From assembly GCA_964432825.1 (NCBI GenBank), contig CAYSOX010000001.1, forward strand, positions 62,001-126,000: DNA of 64,000 nucleotides. Direction: 5' to 3'. The notes under the pieces were generated by a model. That model did not search any database and was not told the origin of the DNA. It was given only the letters and a program-made list of their open reading frames with translations. Origin of the DNA: UMGS1908 sp964432825. Lineage in GTDB: Bacteria > Bacillota > Clostridia > Christensenellales > UBA1242. Shown here one piece after another: positions 26,309 to 34,445 of this stretch; within the stretch, counting starts at the first letter, position 1; each line of letters starts with the position of its first letter. Made by a program: the position numbers and the translations under genes.

Positions 26309-28726
26309 ATGATTAAATCCGTTATTAAAAGAAATGGAACAACAGTAGATTATGACATTTCAAAAATTGAAAACGCCATAACCAAGGCAATGCTAAGTTT
26401 AGGGTATGGAAACATTCAAGATGTTAAGAAAATGGCAAAAATTACCGAACTATATTTGACTGAAAAGTTTACGGATACTATTCCAACCGTAGAAGATATT
26501 CAAGATATGGTTGAAACTGTATTGATGAAAAATGGCTATGAGGATGTTGCTAAAGCCTATATTATTTATAGAAAAGAACATGAAAAAATTAGAAATATCA
26601 GCAACACATTGATAGATTATAAAGAAACTGTAGATAAATATTTAAAACTAGCCGATTGGAGAGTTAAAGAAAATTCAACCGTTACATATTCAGTTGGTGG
26701 TTTAATATTATCCAATTCGGGTGCAATCACTGCAAATTATTGGTTAAGTGATGTATATGATAAAGAAATTGCCGACGCTCACAAAAATGCAGATATCCAT
26801 ATTCACGACCTTAGTATGCTTACTGGGTATTGTGCGGGGTGGTCACTAAAACAATTGATAACTGAAGGTCTTGGCGGAATTAAGGGTAAAATTGCATCAA
26901 GTCCAGCGTCACACTTAAGCACACTATGTAACCAAATGGTTAACTTTTTAGGTATTATGCAAAACGAATGGGCGGGGGCGCAAGCATTTTCTTCTTTTGA
27001 TACCTACCTTGCACCTTTTGTTAAGGCAGACAAGTTGACTTATAAAGAAGTTAAACAATGTATTCAAAGTTTTGTTTATGGCGTAAACACTCCATCAAGA
27101 TGGGGAACTCAAGCACCATTCACCAATATCACATTGGATTGGGTTGTTCCTCAAGACCTTGCCGAACTTAATTGTATAGTTGGAGGTAAGGAACAAAACT
27201 TCAAGTACAAAGACTGTGTTAAAGAAATGGAAATGGTAAACAAAGCCTTTATTGAAATTATGATAGAAGGTGACGCAAACGGCAGAGGTTTCCAATATCC
27301 AATTCCAACTTATTCAATCACCAAAACTTTTGATTGGTCGGAAGAAAAAGAAAATAACCGATTGTTATTTGAAATGACCACAAAGTATGGAACACCATAT
27401 TTTTCTAACTATATTAATTCAGATATGGAGCCAAGCGATGTTAGAAGTATGTGTTGCAGATTAAGACTTGATTTAAGAGAGTTAAGAAAGAAGTCGGGCG
27501 GTTTCTTTGGTTCGGGTGAAAGTACTGGTAGTGTGGGTGTTGTAACCATCAATATGCCAAGAATTGCTTATCTATCTAACAGTGAAGAAGAGTTCTTTGA
27601 AAGACTTACAAAGATGATGGATATTTCTGCAAGAAGTTTAAAGATTAAGAGGGATACAATCACCAAATTGCTAGAAATGGGCTTATATCCATACACAAAA
27701 AGATATTTAGGAACATTTAATAACCATTTCTCAACAATTGGTTTGGTTGGAATGAACGAGGCATGTCTAAACGCAAAGTGGATTCAAAAGGATTTAACAA
27801 ATAACGAAGCACAAGAATTCACCAAAAAGACACTAAACTTTATGAGAAATAAGTTGTCCGATTACCAAGAAAAGTATGGAGATTTATACAATCTTGAAGC
27901 AACTCCGGCAGAGTCTACATCATTTAGACTTGCAAAGCACGACCGTAAGCGTTGGCCAGAAATTATCACCGCTTCAAATGATGAGAATACCCCATATTAC
28001 ACAAACTCTTCACACTTGCCAGTAGGTTATACCGAAGATGTGTTTAAAGCGTTGGATATTCAAGACGAATTGCAAACATTATATACCTCGGGAACGGTTT
28101 TCCATACATTTTTGGGTCAAAAACTAGAAAATTGGAAGGTTACTATGAATTTGGTTAGAAAGATTGCCGAAAATTATAGATTGCCTTATTACACCATTAG
28201 TCCAACATACTCAGTTTGTGAAACTCACGGGTATATAAATGGAGAGGTTGAAAGTTGTCCAGAATGTGGCAAAGCAACTGAAATTTACAGCCGAATTACA
28301 GGATATTATCGTCCAGTTGCAAATTGGAACGATGGAAAATCTCAAGAGTTTAAACAACGAAAAACCTATGATTTATCACATTCTGTTATGGGAGAAAGAA
28401 AATGCAACGCAGATTGTTGCAATGAAGAAAAGTCTAAAGAAGAAAAACCTAAAAAGGGTAAAAAATCTTCAGGAGCAAAAAATGAAATTATAGAAGTTAC
28501 ATTGTTTGGAAGTCAAACTTGCCCAAATTGCAAAATGGCAAAAATGCTTTTAGAAAAAGCGGGGATAAAGTATAACTATATAATAGCGTCAGAAAATGCT
28601 GAACTTGCAAAGAGTTTAGAGGTTACCAAAGCGCCAACATTGTTTGCAAAAGTGGATGGAAAGACGGTAAAACTTGAAAATGTATCGGATATTAAAAAAT
28701 ATATAGAAGAAGGAAAAATTAAGTAA
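26309..28726 (+). CDS. nrdD: Anaerobic (class III) ribonucleotide reductase with C-terminal redoxin
   Basis: 805 residues. An ATP cone (1-95) senses ATP/dATP. The glycyl-radical catalytic core follows, with YCAGWSL near residue 172 and MCCRLRLDL near 379 holding active-site cysteines, a zinc site CETHG...CPEC (~636-653), and the radical loop RITGYYRP near 661-668 with the following NDGKSQEF. After a lysine-rich linker a separate ~80-residue glutaredoxin/NrdH-like domain begins near 727, with CPNC at ~737. The enzyme makes dNTPs without oxygen. The fused redoxin suggests reduction by a thiol-redox chain rather than formate. It is followed 2 bases later by a thioredoxin-reductase-like gene and then nrdG, giving a self-contained operon controlled by two NrdR boxes. 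Confidence 0.96.
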   Translation: MIKSVIKRNGTTVDYDISKIENAITKAMLSLGYGNIQDVKKMAKITELYLTEKFTDTIPTVEDIQDMVETVLMKNGYEDVAKAYIIYRKEHEKIRNISNTLIDYKETVDKYLKLADWRVKENSTVTYSVGGLILSNSGAITANYWLSDVYDKEIADAHKNADIHIHDLSMLTGYCAGWSLKQLITEGLGGIKGKIASSPASHLSTLCNQMVNFLGIMQNEWAGAQAFSSFDTYLAPFVKADKLTYKEVKQCIQSFVYGVNTPSRWGTQAPFTNITLDWVVPQDLAELNCIVGGKEQNFKYKDCVKEMEMVNKAFIEIMIEGDANGRGFQYPIPTYSITKTFDWSEEKENNRLLFEMTTKYGTPYFSNYINSDMEPSDVRSMCCRLRLDLRELRKKSGGFFGSGESTGSVGVVTINMPRIAYLSNSEEEFFERLTKMMDISARSLKIKRDTITKLLEMGLYPYTKRYLGTFNNHFSTIGLVGMNEACLNAKWIQKDLTNNEAQEFTKKTLNFMRNKLSDYQEKYGDLYNLEATPAESTSFRLAKHDRKRWPEIITASNDENTPYYTNSSHLPVGYTEDVFKALDIQDELQTLYTSGTVFHTFLGQKLENWKVTMNLVRKIAENYRLPYYTISPTYSVCETHGYINGEVESCPECGKATEIYSRITGYYRPVANWNDGKSQEFKQRKTYDLSHSVMGERKCNADCCNEEKSKEEKPKKGKKSSGAKNEIIEVTLFGSQTCPNCKMAKMLLEKAGIKYNYIIASENAELAKSLEVTKAPTLFAKVDGKTVKLENVSDIKKYIEEGKIK

Positions 28727-28728
28727 TA

Positions 28729-29646
28729 ATGACAGATATAATAGTAGTTGGTGGCGGAATGGCGGGAATGACTTCAGCACTTTATGCGTTGCGAAACAAT
28801 AAAACCGTCAAGATATTTGAAAGAGAAAGTTTTGGTGGGCAAATCGCAAAAAGCCCAAAGGTGGAAAATTATCCAACCGAAAAGAGTATTTCAGGACTTG
28901 AATTGTCAGATAAACTTTTTGAGCAAATATCCGACCTTGGTGTAGAGTTTGAATTAGAAAATGTAGAGAAAATAGAAAAGGTTGGTGACAAGTTTAAAGT
29001 CACCACCAACTACAATAGTTTTGAAAGTGGTGCGGTGATAATTGCAACAGGTGTTACCCCACGAATGCTTAATATACCAAATGAGGAGCGTCTTTTAGGT
29101 AAAGGGGTGTATTATTGTGCTATTTGCGACGGCCCGTTTTATGCAGGAAAGGATGTTACACTTATTGGGGATGCTAACAGTGCTTTACAATATGCGTTGA
29201 TGCTTGCAAATATTTGTAAATCGGTACATATTTGTACGCTATTTGACAAATTTTTTGGAGAAGAGGTGTTAAAAAATGCCGTTTTAAATACTCCAAATAT
29301 CCGTGTTACGCATAATTTAAGTGCGGTAAAGTTTAATGGCGAAGAGCATCTTTCAAGCGTAACCTTTAAAAATACTCAAACTGGCGAAGAGTTTGATGAA
29401 ACTACCGATGCGGTGTTTGTTGCAATTGGTCAAGTTCCCGACAATAAAAGATTCGCAAATCTTGTAGACCTTGACAATGCGGGATATATAATAGCAGATG
29501 AATGTTGTGAAACAAAAACCAAAGGATTATTTGTAATTGGGGATTGCCGAACCAAAAAGATTCGACAGGTTGCAACCGCAGTAAGCGATGGTGCGGTCGC
29601 TGGAACTAGTGCAAGTTTGTATATTTCAACCTTAGGAATGAACTAA
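28729..29646 (+). CDS. Thioredoxin-reductase-like flavoprotein without clear NADPH motif
   Basis: 305 residues, the size of TrxB. The FAD site IIVVGGGMAGMTSA, the redox pair CAICD (C130/C133) and the C-terminal VIGDCRT are all present. In the second Rossmann domain, however, the usual GGGxSAxE is replaced by IGDANSALQYA and the HRRxxxR arginines that bind the NADPH phosphate are missing (CTLFDKFFG there). Such loss is known from ferredoxin-dependent flavin thioredoxin reductases of clostridia. Being between nrdD-redoxin and nrdG, it most likely reduces the NrdD redoxin domain; use of ferredoxin (which PFOR at 17539-21024 would reduce) is inference. The ATG follows the nrdD stop directly and overlaps nrdG by one base. 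Confidence 0.85.
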   Translation: MTDIIVVGGGMAGMTSALYALRNNKTVKIFERESFGGQIAKSPKVENYPTEKSISGLELSDKLFEQISDLGVEFELENVEKIEKVGDKFKVTTNYNSFESGAVIIATGVTPRMLNIPNEERLLGKGVYYCAICDGPFYAGKDVTLIGDANSALQYALMLANICKSVHICTLFDKFFGEEVLKNAVLNTPNIRVTHNLSAVKFNGEEHLSSVTFKNTQTGEEFDETTDAVFVAIGQVPDNKRFANLVDLDNAGYIIADECCETKTKGLFVIGDCRTKKIRQVATAVSDGAVAGTSASLYISTLGMN

Positions 29647-30335
29647 TGAAAATTTTAGGAATAGAAAATGTATCTTTTGTAGATTATGAGGGTAAAATGT
29701 GTGCAACGATTTTTACGGCGGGCTGTAATTATCGTTGCCCATTTTGTCATAATGCAGGAATCGTTTTAGAAGAATATAAATCAATTGATGAAGATAAAAT
29801 TTTGGATTATTTAAAAACGAGGGTGGGACTACTTGACGCCGTCACAATTTCGGGTGGAGAACCAACACTTCAGAAGGATTTACCGCAATTTATCAAAAAA
29901 GTGCGAGAGTTTGGATACAAAATAAAACTGGACACCAATGGAACCAACACTCAAATTTTACAAAAACTTATTGAAGAAAAGTTAATTGATTATTGTGCTG
30001 TGGATATTAAGACCAACTTCTCAAATTATGCAGATATAACAAAAGTTGAAAATCCACTAAGTGAAAATGTAAAAAAATCTATAAGCATTTTAAAAAGTTC
30101 GGGGATAGATTATGAACTAAGGACAACGCTTATTGCAGAGTTTCATAACGAAAATGTAATTTCCAAGATGGCAGAAGAACTTTCAGGACATAAAAAATTA
30201 TTTTTGCAAAAGTTTAAAAATAGCGACGGCTGTATAAACTCATCTGGGCTTAGCGAAGTAAAAAAGCCGGAAGCCGAAAAGTTTAAAAATATATTAAGTA
30301 AAACCATCACCGAAGTCTACTTGAGAGGTTATTGA
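29646..30335 (+). CDS. nrdG: Anaerobic RNR activating protein (NrdG2-type radical SAM)
   Basis: 229 residues. CNYRCPFC near residue 27 is the CxxxCxxC radical SAM cluster site, and TISGGEPTLQ binds S-adenosylmethionine; KLDTNGTN and VDIKTNF follow the core strands. The enzyme cleaves SAM to generate the glycyl radical on NrdD. Its length and FTAGCNYRCPFCHN opening resemble the longer NrdG2 type rather than the ~155-residue E. coli form. Start ATG overlaps the upstream stop (TAATGA region), so the three genes are translationally coupled. Confidence 0.94.
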   Translation: MKILGIENVSFVDYEGKMCATIFTAGCNYRCPFCHNAGIVLEEYKSIDEDKILDYLKTRVGLLDAVTISGGEPTLQKDLPQFIKKVREFGYKIKLDTNGTNTQILQKLIEEKLIDYCAVDIKTNFSNYADITKVENPLSENVKKSISILKSSGIDYELRTTLIAEFHNENVISKMAEELSGHKKLFLQKFKNSDGCINSSGLSEVKKPEAEKFKNILSKTITEVYLRGY

Positions 30336-30539
30336 TTTTTTCAATTTTAACAAAATTACTCTTGCAAATTTGCATTTTATCTATTTTGATAAGGTGCTTT
30401 TTGTGTTTATTATTAGGTTTAAAATAAACAATAAAACTAGCAATTTATCAATTTTTGGGGGCATCACTCAAGAATCAATACCTTATTAAAAATGTGATGG
30501 TATTCAAATAAATTTCTTATTTCAAAACTAGATTTTTCA

Positions 30540-30920
30540 ATGCAATGCATAAATAAAAATAGTGATGCTTTTTCTTTTTATTCGCCTCAATTGAATACTT
30601 ATGTAATTGTTTATAATGATAATAGGCTTTTAAGACGAATTAGGTTTACTCTTATGCACGAAATTGGTCATATTAAAATGGGGCACAAGGGCGAGAGTGA
30701 TTTAGCAAAAAAAATGGCTGATTATTATGCTGGATATGCATTAGCGCCTTTTCCGCTTATAAATTTACTTCCATCAAATTCTATATGTGATATCTCCTCC
30801 GCATTTAGTGTATCATCTGAATGTGCGAGTGTTAGTTATGCAGGTTTTCAAAACTGGAAACAATATGGAGAAAAAAGATTAAAAGACTACGAAGTTAGAT
30901 TGATTAATCTATTTAAGTAA
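30540..30920 (+). CDS. ImmA/IrrE-type metallopeptidase, probably N-truncated
   Basis: 126 residues with the zinc motif MHEIGHIKMGH and the third ligand region KKMADYYAGYALAP. In mobile elements ImmA proteases cleave XRE repressors. The reading frame stays open and family-like for ~15 codons upstream of the ATG (ISKLDFS) until a TGA, no ribosome binding site precedes the ATG, and family members usually have ~50 more N-terminal residues. Its natural XRE partner is not adjacent; the nearest is the broken XRE gene 5 kb to the left. Possibly a remnant of an excised or decayed element. Confidence 0.6.
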   Translation: MQCINKNSDAFSFYSPQLNTYVIVYNDNRLLRRIRFTLMHEIGHIKMGHKGESDLAKKMADYYAGYALAPFPLINLLPSNSICDISSAFSVSSECASVSYAGFQNWKQYGEKRLKDYEVRLINLFK

Positions 30921-30944
30921 TTTAAAAAACGTATTTATATAAAG

Positions 30945-30988
30945 GAAAAGCACCTAAATGTTGCGACCAACAACAATTAAGTGCCTTT
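30945..30988. terminator. Hairpin after ImmA-like gene
   Basis: GCACCTAAATGTTG (30950-30963) pairs with CAACAATTAAGTGC (30971-30984), 12 of 14 positions, with AAAGG/CTTT flanks. There is no T run, so it may be a processed stem rather than an intrinsic terminator. Confidence 0.45.
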
Positions 30989-31105
30989 CGGAAAATTGCA
31001 TTACTACAATTAACCACACAATTAGTATAGCATTTTCTGTCCTTTATGTCAATTGTTTTTTTTGACGATGCCCAAAGCGGTAAAATTTTTAAGGAGGATA
31101 GGAAA

Positions 31106-31736
31106 ATGATTTCTATCAAAGCTAGGTCTAAGCAGACCTTTTTACGCAATGAGTTTGATGCGTTTGGAAAATGGAATATGCCAATTATTCATAAAACCGA
31201 ACTTAATTTAATAGGGGTCAAGTTGATTAGTTTTTCAGATTTAAAAACTAATGATATTGACGAAAACAAACAAAAAGGAGTTCATTTTTATATTGACGAC
31301 TATCGAATGGAAGGCTTATATTATAATCCTACAAAGTCTTTACGAAGATTAGCGCAATATAAGTTTTTGATTTCTCCCGACTATAGTCTTTATAGGGATA
31401 TGCCGAAAAGTCCAGTTGTTTAATGTGTTTAGGAGTCGTTGGTGCGGTGCATATTGGCAAAGTCAAGGCTTAATGGTTATTCCTAACGTAAGTTGGGGAG
31501 ATGCAAGTACTTTTGAGTTTTGTTTTGACGGAATAGAAGAGGGCTCTATTGTTGCCATTGGAACAATTGGTTGTAAGCGTAGTAAGATTGCATTTATGCG
31601 TGGATATAACGAAATGTTAAGACGTGTGAAACCTAGTGCAATTATATGTTTTGGTTGACCTTTTGCTGAAATGCAGGGAAACATTATCTATATTGATTAC
31701 ATTTCTTCAAGGAGGGTGAATCGTAATGGGCGGTAG
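31106..31736 (+). pseudogene. DUF4417 family protein, frameshift plus nonsense
   Basis: AAGGAGG precedes the ATG at 31106. The first frame contains KGVHFYIDDYRMEGLYYNP and SPDYSLYRDMP, both DUF4417 hallmarks, then stops at TAA. The next frame continues VFRSRWCGAYWQSQGL, IPNVSWGDASTFEFCFDGI and SAIICFG, and meets a TGA at 31656; after it the same frame goes on PFAEMQGNIIYIDYI to a TAG at 31736. Removing one A of the run at 31406-31409 rejoins the first two parts; the TGA is an independent lesion. DUF4417 genes are typical of gut-bacterial mobile elements; their function is unknown. Confidence 0.75.
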
Positions 31737-31818
31737 AGGAACTTTTTCAGTCGGGAACAATGTTCTTCATGTGTATGAAACAATTAGAAAAACTTCGGAT
31801 AGTGTAAGGGTTTTATAG
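31726..31818 (+). pseudogene. MGGRG-type mobile-element protein remnant, 30 residues
   Basis: CAAGGAGGG sits ideally before an ATG at 31726; the frame reads MGGRGTFSVGNNVLHVYETI and ends at TAG after 30 codons. Proteins beginning MGGRGxxS are found directly after DUF4417 genes in mobile elements and are normally several times longer, so this looks like a truncated copy. It overlaps the DUF4417 remnant end by 11 bases. From 31819 to 32153 I see only a TATAAT at about 32105 before the next gene. Confidence 0.45.
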
Positions 31819-32153
31819 ATTGTTACTTTTTATGAGGGGTGGAGATATGCTGGTCTAATAGTTATGGTAATTATTTTGCGGAATTGGGTATTGGTATAAC
31901 GCATTATTAGGTTTTAAGTAATGCTTATTTTATTGGGCTAATTATTGGTTTTAAGCCGTTTTAAGTTTTGAAATTATTGTTTGATTTTTTAGACTTAGTG
32001 TTTATTTTGTTTTTTAAGTTTTAAAAGTAATTTTTATTGTATAATAATTTCAAAAAAGTGGATATTTTTATAAAATGTATTTTAAATTTAATAGGTGCCC
32101 GTGTTATAATAAGATAGAGTTAGTAGACTAACTTAAAATTAGGAGATGTTTTT

Positions 32154-33728
32154 ATGGTTAACGAAAGTGATGTTTTAGATGTGGCAACTGAAGAAAATAA
32201 AAAAGTGACAGAAAAACAAACCCTAGATGAAGGTAAGCAATTAAAAAAAAATGAAAGAATTATGCGTACGCAAGAAAAGAAATTAAAAAAGGAGTTTAAA
32301 AAGCAACAAAGATTGTTGCAGTCTGAGCAAAATAAGCGAATAAAGTTAACTGAAAAAGCCGAAAAAAATAAAATTAAAGCCGAAAAAAAACTAGAAAAGG
32401 AAAAGCAAATTTCGGAAAGACGAGCCCAAAAGAAAGAAGAGAAAAAGCAGTTAGCAACAAAAAATGGTATAGCAGATTGGTTTAAGTTGGATAATGCTGG
32501 AATTATTTATCCGTCAATAAAGGATGAAAATTGGTCGTTTGTGGTTCGGTTTTTTGTCGTATTGAATGAGGAAATAGATGTTTCTCGATTGCAAACGGCA
32601 GTAAATGAAAGTATGAGAAGATTTCCAACCTTTAATGTTGGTTTAAAACAAGGGCTTTTTTGGAATTATTTTGAAGAAAAAGCAACTCCACCGATTGTTG
32701 AAAGGGAAGAAAAATTCCCGTGTTCAAGTTTTGAGTTGTATGACCCTAAAAGCCATATTGTACGGGTTTTGTATTACAAGAATAGAATTAGTGTAGAGTG
32801 TTTTCACGGAGTTGCCGACGGCAGGAGTATTTTAAAGTTTTTCAATTCATTGCTTAGAAGGTATTTTATTTTAGGTGGGATGAAAATTGAAAGCACCGAG
32901 GGAGCATTAGAAGTTTTAGATAAGCCAAGGACGGAAGAAAAAGAAGATGCTTTCAATAGGTTTTGTACAAAAGGTGAAAAGGGCAAACTTAAAGAAGCAA
33001 AAGCTTTTCATATAAAAGGCACAAATGAGGAATTTGGAGTATGTAATGCAACAATGGGAACGGTTAGTGTGGCAAAATTAAAAGAAGTTGCAAAATCTTA
33101 CGAGTGTACAATTACCGAATTTTTGGTAGCAGAACTTGCATACGCGATATATAAAAAGAATAAAAAACATAACAAGCCAATAAAGATGTCGGTGCCAATT
33201 GATTTAAGACAATTTTTCGAAAGTGAAACATTAAGAAATTTTTCGGCATATATCAATGTAGAAATTGCACCAAATGAAAATGGGTATATTTTGCAAGATG
33301 TTATTGATATAGTAAAAACCTCGTTTAAAGAAATTACAAAAGAAAATATGCAGGCATTTATTAATAATAATGTTGGAATACAAAAGAATTTCTTGATAAA
33401 ATTAGTTCCATTAAGGCTAAAAAATGTGGTAATAAAATTAGTTTATCAAGCAGTTGGTGAAGCCTATCAAACAATGAATGTTTCAAATATAGGGCTTGTT
33501 AAAGCACCTGAAGAATTTAAAGAAAAGATTGTCAAATATGGTGTAAATTTAGGTCGCCCAAAATATAATTCTAAAACGGTAGGGATAATTTCTTTTAATG
33601 ACAATATGGTAATCACAATTTCGTCAAAAATAAAGGAAAATGATATTGAAGAGGAGTTTTTTAAAAGCCTTGCAACTCTCGGTATTCCGGTTTTGATAGA
33701 GAGTAACAGGAGGGACTATTATGCATAA
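32154..33728 (+). CDS. Alcohol-acetyltransferase/condensation-like protein with coiled-coil N-terminus
   Basis: 524 residues. Residues 1-105 are strongly charged (K, E, Q rich) and predicted coiled coil. From ~108 the fold matches CoA-dependent acyltransferases of the condensation/AATase group: HGVADGRS near residue 221 is the HxxxD catalytic motif, and MSVPIDLRQFF with SNIGLVKAP match later structural motifs. It lacks any assembly-line partner domains. The next gene, a zinc-ribbon membrane protein overlapping by 8 bases, is a recurrent partner in clostridia, so the pair may modify a lipid or surface glycan; the substrate is unknown. Confidence 0.7.
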   Translation: MVNESDVLDVATEENKKVTEKQTLDEGKQLKKNERIMRTQEKKLKKEFKKQQRLLQSEQNKRIKLTEKAEKNKIKAEKKLEKEKQISERRAQKKEEKKQLATKNGIADWFKLDNAGIIYPSIKDENWSFVVRFFVVLNEEIDVSRLQTAVNESMRRFPTFNVGLKQGLFWNYFEEKATPPIVEREEKFPCSSFELYDPKSHIVRVLYYKNRISVECFHGVADGRSILKFFNSLLRRYFILGGMKIESTEGALEVLDKPRTEEKEDAFNRFCTKGEKGKLKEAKAFHIKGTNEEFGVCNATMGTVSVAKLKEVAKSYECTITEFLVAELAYAIYKKNKKHNKPIKMSVPIDLRQFFESETLRNFSAYINVEIAPNENGYILQDVIDIVKTSFKEITKENMQAFINNNVGIQKNFLIKLVPLRLKNVVIKLVYQAVGEAYQTMNVSNIGLVKAPEEFKEKIVKYGVNLGRPKYNSKTVGIISFNDNMVITISSKIKENDIEEEFFKSLATLGIPVLIESNRRDYYA

Positions 33729-34425
33729 CCAAAATTATTGTACTAATTGCAAGGTTGATGTTTCGGCAGATTTAAAATATTGTCCGCTTTGTGGGAAATT
33801 TGTACTTGAAGATGAAAAGCAAGAGGTTTTTGAGGGGGCTAACAGTTATCCGTTATACGATTTGAGTTATATTTATCGTGCAAAATGGTTGAAATTGGTA
33901 AAATATTCATTTATATTAGTCTGTTTGATAGCAATTGCGGTAAACTTATTGTTCGGTGCAAAATGTTTATGGTTTCCGTATGTTCTAATAGGTTTTTTTG
34001 CAATTTGGAAGACAGTTTTTTATCCATTTAAAGAGGGTCAAAACCATATAAAAAGAATACCAATAACGGGTTTTATTTTAGCGGTAAGTGTGGCAATAGT
34101 TGATGTTTATGACCATTTAATGTTTGACACTTCAATTGGCTGGGGTGTAATTTATACAGCACCTAGCATTTTAGCCTTTGCATCGGTGATATCTTTAATT
34201 TTAGCCTTATCTAATTCAAAATTTGATGTACAACTCATACGAGGAATGGTGTATTTAGAACTTGTGAGTGTAGTTTTGTTTGTGGTGAAACTATTTGTTG
34301 CAACAAGTTATGATGTTTGGCCTAGTTTTATGTATTTTTTATGTGCAACAGTCAGTTTGTTTGTGTTGTTTATTGCAAAGCGTCGAAAAATGCTAAAAGA
34401 AATCAATCGAAATTTTCACATATAA
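33721..34425 (+). CDS. Zinc-ribbon membrane protein (DUF6320-like)
   Basis: 234 residues. The first ~25 contain CTNC...CPLCG, a four-cysteine zinc ribbon on the cytoplasmic side. About six membrane segments follow from residue ~58, ending in a basic tail KRRKMLKEINR. AGGAGGG lies before the ATG, within the end of the acyltransferase-like gene (overlap 8 bases). Pairing with an AATase-like protein is a pattern I recall from Clostridia; the biochemical role is unknown. The likely complex would sit at the membrane, with this protein as anchor. Confidence 0.65.
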   Translation: MHNQNYCTNCKVDVSADLKYCPLCGKFVLEDEKQEVFEGANSYPLYDLSYIYRAKWLKLVKYSFILVCLIAIAVNLLFGAKCLWFPYVLIGFFAIWKTVFYPFKEGQNHIKRIPITGFILAVSVAIVDVYDHLMFDTSIGWGVIYTAPSILAFASVISLILALSNSKFDVQLIRGMVYLELVSVVLFVVKLFVATSYDVWPSFMYFLCATVSLFVLFIAKRRKMLKEINRNFHI

Positions 34426-34445
34426 TAACAAAAGAGAGGTAATTT

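Noticed and set aside
30922..31149. Minus-strand 75-codon frame between ImmA and DUF4417
   Set aside because: Overlaps a hairpin and the ribosome binding site of the DUF4417 gene; no recognisable protein.
31656..31658. In-frame TGA in DUF4417 as recoded tryptophan or selenocysteine
   Set aside because: Other genes here use TGG for conserved tryptophans and TGA as a stop (for example the SpoIVFA-like gene), no SECIS-like hairpin is seen, and the gene is already frameshifted. A nonsense mutation is simpler.
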